Source: Parabacteroides hominis (lineage in GTDB: Bacteria > Bacteroidota > Bacteroidia > Bacteroidales > Tannerellaceae). Taken from it: 25,929 nt of DNA. Made by a program: the position numbers and the translations under genes. The stretch is taken from the NCBI RefSeq assembly GCF_014287585.1, contig NZ_JACOOJ010000050.1, positions 1 through 25,929 of the forward strand, given 5' to 3'. Below, piece after piece: positions 8,231 through 15,246 of the stretch. Every line of letters begins with the position of its first letter. The stretch's first letter is position 1. The notes beneath the pieces are model-generated. The model was not told where the DNA came from. It searched no databases and saw nothing but the letters and a program-made list of their open reading frames with translations.

Positions 8231-10108
8231 CTAATATCCCCACAGATAGACATCGACGGGCTGCTCCCTTCCGATCAGTCCGGCTTTTGCCTGATTGATC
8301 CTTTCTTTTATCCTTTGTTTGCGCTTCGTAACCGAGGGAGGCGCAATACCATACAGGCGGGCGATAGCAGAAGTGGAAAGCTGCAATTTGATCAGGCAAC
8401 AGCATTGGATATCCTCTTCTGTCAGCAACGGATAGTTTTGCCGCAAGCGTTTCGTATAATTATTGAAAAGGCGATCCAGGGTTTCGTATACGGATGGCCA
8501 GTCGATATCGGACAGGTGCTTGAACTCTCCTTCCTGCAAACGTTTCAGATGTTCGTGCCGGCTGATCAAGATCCCCGACAATTGTTTGGCACAGGTAACA
8601 AAGGTTATATTCTGCTCGACCATCCGTTCGTATGCTTCCATCTCGATGCTCTTTTCCGGGACAGTTTGCTGAAGACGGTTCATCTCCTGTTGCAACCTCT
8701 GCTTCTCTATCGACAGCAAGTTGTTTTCCTCCCTTATTTGCTCGATCTCCTCCTGACGGTCCCGCAACTGATCGTTCAAATTTCCCTGCCCGTCCAGTTG
8801 GGCGGAAAGGGCTTGTATGATCTCCTCATTCCGCCTCATCTGTTGTTCATTCTCGCTCAGAGCAATCCTGTTCAGCCGCATCTGCTCCTTTACCTGTTGC
8901 AAATAACGTTCTTTCTTCAAAAGTTTCCGTTGGTACAAATAGACCAGGACGGCGACGACAAATCCGGCAGCCAATAAAATATACAAAATCAGCTGACGCC
9001 CTTGTTCTTCCTTTATTTTCAACAGCAGGTTGCTGCGTTCCAGTTTATTTTGGCTCAGGATGCGTTCCTTGTCGATTCCCATCCGGTTGGCTTCCCAGTT
9101 CGCAACCATCTCACTGACCATATACATGTCTATCAGATCGACCGGCTGTCCCACCTTTGCCTTATAGGCCGTATGCAACAACTCGGTTATGTAGAGAATG
9201 GATATCTTATATTTGTTCTGATAGCTTCTGTCGACAACCGTCTTGCCATATCGATCCAGCCGGTCCAGGCAAGCCCGCACGGAATCCATTTTCCCCAGAT
9301 TCATCCAAAGGCAAGCATATGCAAATTCTTTCACCGGATAATCATTGTCGCTCGTAAGCGGGAAACGTTTGTAAAAATCATCCAGCAGGGTCCGGATCTC
9401 CTCGTTTCGCCCGGTTGCGTTCAGGCAATCTATATAGTTCCGGACAATATAAAACTCCATCCTGTTATTAAATTTCCGAGCCAAACGAACCGCCTCTTCC
9501 ATATACAACCGCATCGAATCCGTTTTGCCCAATTGAGCATAGCAACAACCTGCCGTATATAATTCGACCATCCTTCTTTCAGAGCCTTCTTCCGTATAAG
9601 GAATCACTCTGTTGCTGGCATCTACAGAGAGGCGACGTTCATTCAACAGAAAATACACACGGGCCAATTTCGAGCCTATATCGATAAACCGGGCCGTATC
9701 ACGCAAGTTCTCGGCGAGCTGCCAGCCCTTCTTTATGTATTCGATCTCTTCCTTCGACTTGTCGCCGGCCCAATTCTTCTGCATCCCGGCCAACACATAT
9801 GTATAGGGCAAACGCGGAGAATCGATTTCCTCGAAATAGCGCAAAGCATACTGGATAATCGAGTCATTCATCAAACTGCGCTTTTGCCGGTCATGCAACC
9901 GTGTAATCCACCAGCCATATTCCGCCTTTAAGCTATCCGGCAAAAGAGCAGGATCGATCCGCTCTTCCAACCATACGGCCAAACTGTCCGGATTATCCAT
10001 CAAAAGAGCCTCGGCGACTTCATAATCAGGAAAAGGCGCAACCCTTTTTTCACAAGAGACAAGTATCAGAGCGAACAATAACGAACATATATAAACAATA
10101 TCTTTCAT
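8231..10108 (-). CDS. Membrane-spanning TPR-like / HTH transcriptional regulator
   Basis: A 625-residue one-component regulator of a type common in Bacteroidales. The N-terminus (1-19) is hydrophobic and ends in a lipobox-like LILVSC (Cys19). Residues about 30-365 are helical repeats of TPR character (for example VELYTAGCCYAQLGKTDSMR). One transmembrane segment follows at about 373-393 (LILYILLAAGFVVAVLVYLY), then a long coiled coil (about 395-485, EIEQIREENNLLSIEKQRL). A C-terminal helix-turn-helix lies at about 561-602 (LTEEDIQCCCLIKLQLSTSAIARLYGIAPPSVTKRKQRI). This implies a periplasmic sensor and a cytoplasmic DNA-binding end with no kinase or receiver. The target is not known; the outer-membrane barrel gene directly downstream is the obvious candidate. 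Whether Cys19 is lipidated or the N-terminus is an ordinary signal peptide is unresolved. Confidence 0.85.
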   Translation of the reverse strand: MKDIVYICSLLFALILVSCEKRVAPFPDYEVAEALLMDNPDSLAVWLEERIDPALLPDSLKAEYGWWITRLHDRQKRSLMNDSIIQYALRYFEEIDSPRLPYTYVLAGMQKNWAGDKSKEEIEYIKKGWQLAENLRDTARFIDIGSKLARVYFLLNERRLSVDASNRVIPYTEEGSERRMVELYTAGCCYAQLGKTDSMRLYMEEAVRLARKFNNRMEFYIVRNYIDCLNATGRNEEIRTLLDDFYKRFPLTSDNDYPVKEFAYACLWMNLGKMDSVRACLDRLDRYGKTVVDRSYQNKYKISILYITELLHTAYKAKVGQPVDLIDMYMVSEMVANWEANRMGIDKERILSQNKLERSNLLLKIKEEQGRQLILYILLAAGFVVAVLVYLYQRKLLKKERYLQQVKEQMRLNRIALSENEQQMRRNEEIIQALSAQLDGQGNLNDQLRDRQEEIEQIREENNLLSIEKQRLQQEMNRLQQTVPEKSIEMEAYERMVEQNITFVTCAKQLSGILISRHEHLKRLQEGEFKHLSDIDWPSVYETLDRLFNNYTKRLRQNYPLLTEEDIQCCCLIKLQLSTSAIARLYGIAPPSVTKRKQRIKERINQAKAGLIGREQPVDVYLWGY

Positions 10109-10132
10109 GCGACAAACAAAATCAATTTACAG

Positions 10133-10140
10133 CAAAGGTA
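10133..10140 (-). promoter_or_regulatory. -7 element upstream of the membrane regulator gene
   Basis: TACCTTTG on the minus strand is a perfect TAnnTTTG, about 25 bases ahead of the ATG at 10108. No TTTG is found at the expected distance, so strength or dependence on an activator cannot be judged. Confidence 0.42.
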
Positions 10141-10241
10141 AAAGATTCTCTCTAAAGCCTGACATTTATTGCATTTGTTTGTTGAAATGTACGACCTGTA
10201 CTGCAACGAAATACAGAACGGCAGATACGGGCTGACTTATA

Positions 10242-10273
10242 CTTGCGGCGCAAACCGGTTTTGCAGATGCAAG
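10242..10273 (-). repeat. Nested stem-loop behind the GH88 gene
   Basis: Outer arms CTTGC (10242-10246) and GCAAG (10269-10273) enclose inner arms around the palindrome AAACCGGTTT (10252-10261; inner hairpin 10250-10264). It starts about 12 bases past the GH88 stop, the expected place for the 3' end of the utilization-locus transcript. There is no T-run, so it may be an mRNA-stabilising structure rather than an intrinsic terminator. Confidence 0.38.
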
Positions 10274-10284
10274 CAAAGGACGGG

Positions 10285-11493
10285 TCAGGAGGCCTTTTGC
10301 TCGATATCCCGTTTCCGCTTCAAAGCCTCCAGGAAGTAATAGTCGGCATAATTCAACGGGACATCTATTTCGCCATTATGCGGAATGCTTCCGACGCAAT
10401 GCATCAGCAAGAAGTTTCCGTTCGTTCCCAATTCAGCCCGGTAAGCCGGAGAAGCCAGACTTTTCATGATCCGGTCGGCATATGCCTTATAGGTTTGCGG
10501 TTCAGGCACATCCATCGTACTGATCTCATACAAAGCGGAAGCGATACAAGCGGCAGCCGAAGCATCCCGGTAATCGTCAGGGATGTTCGGAGCATCCATG
10601 TCCCAATAGAACACAAGGTCTTCGGGCGTATTCTTATGATTGAACATAAAACGGACCGCTTTTAAAGCCAGGTCGAGATACTTCCGGTCTCCGGTCTCCC
10701 GGTAACACAGCGTCAGACCGTAAATGCCCCAAGCCTGTCCACGGCTCCACGCCGATTCGTGGGCATATCCCTGTGCCGTATGGCGGTTGCGTACGGAACC
10801 GTCTTTCATGCTGTAATCCACCACATGATAACAACTGCCATCCGGACGATACTGTTCCTTCATGGTGCGGTCGACGTGCGAAACGGCAACCTTATAGAAA
10901 GCAGAGTCGCCGGACAACCGTGTAGCGGCAAACAACAGCTCCAGGTTCATCATGTTATCGATGATCACCGGGCACTCCCAGCCCCGTTCCGAAATCCATC
11001 CTCTGTCCACGTCCCACGACTGGATAATCCCTGCCACCGGTCGGAAGCGGGTAGACAAGGAACGGGCGGCTTCAACAATCACCTCTTTGTATTCCGGATC
11101 GCCCGTCAGACGCAGACCGTTCCCAAAACTGCAATAGATCATAAAACCGACATCATGGTTCCATTTGATATTTTTGGCATCTTTCACCGCTTCCGTGTAT
11201 TTCTGCGCAAGGGGCAACAGGCTCTTATCTCCTGTCAGCTCATATAAATACCAGACTGAACCGGGAAAGAAACCACTGCGCCAGTCCGCCAGGTTACAAT
11301 AATAAACGGAACCGTCCGGGTTCAGCGTAGTCGGGTTCATAAACTTGCCGCTCGCCTCGATCAGTTCGATTTCTTTTCCTATCTGTTTATGGGCAAACTC
11401 TACGTTCTCTCCAACAAACCCGTTTCCTGTCCCTCCGCAGGAAATCAACGCGACACTGAGTGCCATGCCCATTAAATGCTTCACTTTTATCAT
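10285..11493 (-). CDS. GH88 unsaturated glucuronyl hydrolase, lipoprotein
   Basis: A 402-residue glycoside hydrolase of family 88. It removes 4,5-unsaturated uronic acid from the non-reducing end of oligosaccharides made by polysaccharide lyases, by hydration of the double bond. Both aspartates essential in characterised GH88 enzymes are recognisable: Asp114 in WNHDVGF and Asp179 in PVIIDNMMNLELL. The family motif HESAWSRGQAWG (245-256) is intact. The length is normal for GH88. The N-terminus has a lipobox ALISC (Cys19). The residues after it (GGTGNGF) lack the acidic cluster of Bacteroidota surface-export signals, so a periplasmic location is likely. It lies 37 bases behind the lyase gene, an order that fits its role in the step after the lyase. 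The uronide (hyaluronan/chondroitin, heparosan or a bacterial exopolysaccharide) cannot be told from sequence. Confidence 0.93.
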   Translation of the reverse strand: MIKVKHLMGMALSVALISCGGTGNGFVGENVEFAHKQIGKEIELIEASGKFMNPTTLNPDGSVYYCNLADWRSGFFPGSVWYLYELTGDKSLLPLAQKYTEAVKDAKNIKWNHDVGFMIYCSFGNGLRLTGDPEYKEVIVEAARSLSTRFRPVAGIIQSWDVDRGWISERGWECPVIIDNMMNLELLFAATRLSGDSAFYKVAVSHVDRTMKEQYRPDGSCYHVVDYSMKDGSVRNRHTAQGYAHESAWSRGQAWGIYGLTLCYRETGDRKYLDLALKAVRFMFNHKNTPEDLVFYWDMDAPNIPDDYRDASAAACIASALYEISTMDVPEPQTYKAYADRIMKSLASPAYRAELGTNGNFLLMHCVGSIPHNGEIDVPLNYADYYFLEALKRKRDIEQKAS

Positions 11494-11530
11494 ATCTATA
11501 TTATTATTTATTTTTAATGTAATTACTCTT

Positions 11531-13351
11531 CTATTCTCCCGACAGGAGAACTTTGATTACCTGTACAGGCTCACCCGATACCGATGCCGACAGGATCGTA
11601 TATCCTTCTATCGGCTTCTCCGCTTCTGTCCCCCTTTTTGCCGCCTTTGTCATAAAAAAAGCATTGGCGGGCGAAGCAATCTTCAAGGAAAAAGATTTAC
11701 CGTCTTTCCTGAGAATGGCAGTATTTCCCTTGCATTCGACGTCTGCCGAAGTTATTACGGACCATTGTACCGATTGGGACGGCTTCTGCAACCCAACGCT
11801 GTCCGTAACCAGTATGCGGGTGTCATCGAGCATACGGAATGTCCGGTAAACAAAACGGCTCTGTCCGGCATAAGCCGTGCTCATATCCATTGTGACAAAA
11901 GGTTGAACGGCTTTGTCATCATATTCTTTGATTTCTCCCGTTCCTGCCGAGTTTTGCAATTTATGATCGATCGACAATGTGTTATGGCTGAAGTTTGAAT
12001 TGCGGAAGTAAGTCCACCGTTGTCCGTCCGGTTTATAGTCCCAGAATCCGGGCAAACTGTAATTGTCCGTTCCCAGATCATCACTCCATCTTATCCCATT
12101 CGTCTCTACTATAAAAGTACCGATATCCAACTGCTGGTGCGCCATATCCGGATCGCCGGTTTTAGCTATCAGATAAAGGCTGTTAGGCGTATTCTTATCT
12201 CCATTAAAAACAACAATATCGTTTATTCCTCTGTAGACATTCAATTCCGGTAAGGATTCCGAAACGGAAGAGGATGTATCATACCAGGGAATAGACAAAA
12301 AATAAAATCTGAAATAATGTCCATTCTGTACGGTTTTCGACAGTACGTTCCGATAAAAAGCAGCAGCTTCCGGCTGATTGAATGCTTTGCTGAAATAGAA
12401 ATAAATCGGTTCTGCAGCAGGAGCCGTACTGCCGGAATTGGCAAAATTGAAGATCTTGCCGGAAGGGCTTGTGCTGTGCATATAATACAAGACACTCTTA
12501 TCCACTCCCTGTATTTCCGAAAGCCCGAAATCCTGGCCGAGATTATCATTCAGCGCTTTTAATAAAAGCGACAGGTACATATTCGTATATCCCCAATAAG
12601 CAGGGCCTTCGTAGCAGACTCCATCGGGCGCAAAATGTTTCAGGCAATTGGGGATATATTTGACTGCCTGGCCGATAATATGCCGGGTCAGTTCAGGATA
12701 ATGCTCTTCTACAGCCAATGCGCCTAATACCATTCCGGTATTACACACCACGTTCCAGTTTGTCTCGCGCTTAGCCCAGGAATCACTGTTCCCGGTTTCA
12801 TATTCTTCTACAACAAGGTCTAACGCTTTGGTCTTAATGGAAGTTACAACCAGCTTTTTTGTAGAAGGTGCGAGCATATCATACAACCAGTCGTAGCCGA
12901 TAGCAACTGCTGTCGTCATTTCCGCCACATCCAGATAGTGGACAGGGTCCCAGTCCTGGTAATTGCAAACGTGGACCAATTCTTTTTCCGCCTTCTCCGC
13001 AAAACGTCTGTCTCCGCTCAACCTGTAGGCCAGGGCCAGGTTGACCATCCGGTAAACCTGTTCACGACTGACAGGCAGTATGTCTTTCGTGTTTTTTATT
13101 TTCTGTCGAGGATCTTCCTGAGGAAGAACCGACAACAAACGTTCCGCCTCTTTCATCAGGCTGGCGCGTAAGCTATCCAATAAAGGTTCTGTTCCGAACA
13201 AATCACGAACCCGCTGTTCCTCTTGCTTGCTGAAGAGCAACCTGGGATGTTGGCGCAACTCTTTTCCGGGTTGCCGGACAGGGAGATTCCGCCCCATCGC
13301 TACAAAGGAAAACAAAAGGAAAAATAAACCTACTATATTACTCAATCTCAT
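11531..13351 (-). CDS. Heparinase II/III-fold polysaccharide lyase
   Basis: A protein of about 606 residues with the (alpha/alpha)-toroid plus antiparallel beta-sandwich layout of heparinase II/III-type lyases, which cleave uronic-acid glycans by beta-elimination. Numbering here starts at the GTG at 13357; ATG at 13351 (residue 3) is preferred because it begins a clean signal peptide (MRLSNIVGLFFLLFSFVAMG, no lipobox), implying a soluble periplasmic enzyme. Visible motifs are NWNVVCNTG (200-208), GPAYWGYT (251-258, Tyr254 a candidate catalytic residue), MAHQQLDIGTF (405-415, His407) and the sandwich motif NFSHNTLSID (455-464). The Asn-His pair found in several families at the first motif is absent, as in members carrying an NWN motif. 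The CAZy family (PL12, PL15, PL33 and others) cannot be fixed by eye. The GAG-active PL33-type group is a reasonable guess. It precedes GH88 and follows susD. Confidence 0.9.
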   Translation of the reverse strand: MRLSNIVGLFFLLFSFVAMGRNLPVRQPGKELRQHPRLLFSKQEEQRVRDLFGTEPLLDSLRASLMKEAERLLSVLPQEDPRQKIKNTKDILPVSREQVYRMVNLALAYRLSGDRRFAEKAEKELVHVCNYQDWDPVHYLDVAEMTTAVAIGYDWLYDMLAPSTKKLVVTSIKTKALDLVVEEYETGNSDSWAKRETNWNVVCNTGMVLGALAVEEHYPELTRHIIGQAVKYIPNCLKHFAPDGVCYEGPAYWGYTNMYLSLLLKALNDNLGQDFGLSEIQGVDKSVLYYMHSTSPSGKIFNFANSGSTAPAAEPIYFYFSKAFNQPEAAAFYRNVLSKTVQNGHYFRFYFLSIPWYDTSSSVSESLPELNVYRGINDIVVFNGDKNTPNSLYLIAKTGDPDMAHQQLDIGTFIVETNGIRWSDDLGTDNYSLPGFWDYKPDGQRWTYFRNSNFSHNTLSIDHKLQNSAGTGEIKEYDDKAVQPFVTMDMSTAYAGQSRFVYRTFRMLDDTRILVTDSVGLQKPSQSVQWSVITSADVECKGNTAILRKDGKSFSLKIASPANAFFMTKAAKRGTEAEKPIEGYTILSASVSGEPVQVIKVLLSGE

Positions 13352-13389
13352 AAACACATAAGTTAAAGGGATTTAATGATCCAAATAAA

Positions 13390-13453
13390 GGAGACACAGC
13401 GTTCACAAAGCCTTCATTATATGCCAATCAGAGCTCCATGACTCTGTGTCTCC
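13390..13453 (-). repeat. Long stem-loop between susD and the lyase gene
   Basis: A perfect 10-base inverted repeat, GGAGACACAG (13390-13399) and CTGTGTCTCC (13444-13453), extends by two more pairs after one mismatch, with a loop of about 40 bases. On the minus strand the second arm runs into TTTATTTGG, a weak T-rich tail. It is the strongest stem in the 140-base susD-lyase gap and could attenuate or process the transcript so that the binding/import genes are expressed more than the enzymes. Confidence 0.55.
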
Positions 13454-13465
13454 ATGCTACTATAT

Positions 13466-13473
13466 CAAACTTA
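13466..13473 (-). promoter_or_regulatory. Possible internal -7 element before the lyase gene
   Basis: TAAGTTTG on the minus strand fits TAnnTTTG and would start a transcript almost at the first base of the following stem-loop. No TTTG lies at the right distance upstream, so this is only suggestive. Confidence 0.22.
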
Positions 13474-13497
13474 ACACAACTGCTTAATCAATCGAGG

Positions 13498-15234
13498 CTA
13501 CCAACCCGGATTCTGTGTCAACTCTTTATTTCGTTCCCGTTCCACACCGGGTATAGGCCAAAGCATATCACGTTCGGTAAACAGATGGGTATAGATCGGT
13601 TCGCCATAGATATTGATCGCATCGACATTGTCAAGCACTTTACGGGCAATCTCATATCCCCAACGGCGCAAGTCACTGAAACGATGTCCTTCCCCGGCAA
13701 GCTCGACGGCACGCTCCTTGCGTATCCGTTCGGCCATCTGCTCTTTGCTGTTGACAGCCATCCATGCGGGACCTGAGTTCAAACCTGGCATACCGACACG
13801 TGCACGCACCTTGTTGAATTCGGTCACGGCCTTGTCTAACTGCCCCGCCTCGTTATAGGCCTCGGAGAGCATCAAGAGAACGTCGGCAAAGCGGATCAAG
13901 GGGAAAGCGAACGGTGTATGCAAACGGTTACTGATCGCACCGCCCTGATCTCCTTCGGTCACGAACTTCCGATAGAGATAAGAGACCCAACCTGCGTTGT
14001 TTTGGATCGTACCACCATTGGCATTCCCAGCCAGGTCATGATCTAAGGCAAAGATCAAATCCACATTAGTAGTACGGCCAATATTTCCCATATAGTGTGA
14101 ATAAGGGACGATTACTGTAGCCATCAATCTCGGATCACGACAAGTATAAGCACTCAGTATCTTGGCCGTATCCGCTTCGCGAAGCCCCACGATAGCTCCT
14201 CCTTCCATCTCGATACTGAGAAGATCTTTACGTTCATCAGGAGACATGGCATTATAACCGGGGAAAATATCATCCCAATTGAAGGGGCGGCCATCTTTGA
14301 ACTCATACATATCCACCAATTGCGTGGAAGGAACCGTATTATTCCAGCAGCTCCCATAGGCACCACGACAACCCATCAGGGCCTGTATTTGCATACCATA
14401 CTCGGTGCCGACACCACTCTTGTTCTGGATCGAAAAGACCGTTTCCGGACTTTTGGCTCCGTTATAGAGTTTGAATACACGGGCGTAATCGTCGTCGAGG
14501 GCATAGCCATAGTTATCGGACTTGTTATAGACGATTTCTTCAAAATCGTTGATGGCAGATTGCCACTCTTTGTCGTAAAGATGCACTTTACCGCGAAGGG
14601 CGTAAGCAGCACCTTTAGTAGCACGCCCATATTCACTGGCGGCATGTTCAACAGGGAGGTACTTGATCGCTTCGTCCAAATCTTCCAAAATATGGGCACG
14701 TACCTCTTCGAGGCTGCTTCTCAGCTGCTTCAGGTTCATAAACTCCTCGTTGACATTAGTCGATTCGTCATAGTAGGGAACCCCACCGAAAAGATCTGTC
14801 AAGGAAAAGTAGAACATCGCACGCAAGAATTTGGCTTCCGCCACGTACTCATCGATCTGTTCGTCCGTGATGATACCACGCATGCCCTTTACCGAACGTA
14901 TAAAGGTATTGACACGATGTATACCGTCATAGAAGGTCTGCCAATGATTTTGTATTGTTCCGTCACGGTCTGTATAGGTCGACAGGAACATCATATAATA
15001 GTTATACCCGTAAGCGATATCTCCCAAATGGTCGAAGCAGAACTGGTAACCGTACGCCTCGTTCAGGCGCAGCATACCATAGATTCCCATCAAGCCTTGA
15101 TGAGCATGATCGCCGGTCTTGTAAAATGTTCCTTCGTTGACTTTGTCTCCCGGATAGGTTTCCAAATCATAGCAACCGGTGAACGTCATGGCTGCTAAAA
15201 GCATTGTTGCCAAATAGATTATGATCTTTTTCAT
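13498..15234 (-). CDS. susD: SusD/RagB family glycan-binding lipoprotein
   Basis: A 578-residue surface lipoprotein that forms the lid of the SusC channel and captures the glycan outside the cell. The signal peptide ends in the lipobox TFTGC (Cys21), followed by YDLE, an acidic start consistent with surface export in Bacteroidota. The family's helical TPR-like core is clear: EAKFLRAMFYFSLTDLFGG at 133-151, then ATKGAAYALRGKVHLYDKEW. The C-terminal RagB/SusD region contains PLIRFADVLLMLSEAYNEAG and ERAVELAGEGHRFSDLRRWG and ends in TQNPGW. The length is standard. It follows susC by 12 bases, so the two are certainly co-transcribed. The family name is used here for a homologue; the glycan is not starch, judging by the lyase and GH88 beside it. 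Confidence 0.95.
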   Translation of the reverse strand: MKKIIIYLATMLLAAMTFTGCYDLETYPGDKVNEGTFYKTGDHAHQGLMGIYGMLRLNEAYGYQFCFDHLGDIAYGYNYYMMFLSTYTDRDGTIQNHWQTFYDGIHRVNTFIRSVKGMRGIITDEQIDEYVAEAKFLRAMFYFSLTDLFGGVPYYDESTNVNEEFMNLKQLRSSLEEVRAHILEDLDEAIKYLPVEHAASEYGRATKGAAYALRGKVHLYDKEWQSAINDFEEIVYNKSDNYGYALDDDYARVFKLYNGAKSPETVFSIQNKSGVGTEYGMQIQALMGCRGAYGSCWNNTVPSTQLVDMYEFKDGRPFNWDDIFPGYNAMSPDERKDLLSIEMEGGAIVGLREADTAKILSAYTCRDPRLMATVIVPYSHYMGNIGRTTNVDLIFALDHDLAGNANGGTIQNNAGWVSYLYRKFVTEGDQGGAISNRLHTPFAFPLIRFADVLLMLSEAYNEAGQLDKAVTEFNKVRARVGMPGLNSGPAWMAVNSKEQMAERIRKERAVELAGEGHRFSDLRRWGYEIARKVLDNVDAINIYGEPIYTHLFTERDMLWPIPGVERERNKELTQNPGW

Positions 15235-15246
15235 GTTTTCAACTAT

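Noticed and set aside
14320..15198. A 292-codon plus-strand open frame
   Set aside because: Antisense shadow of susD with no recognisable features.
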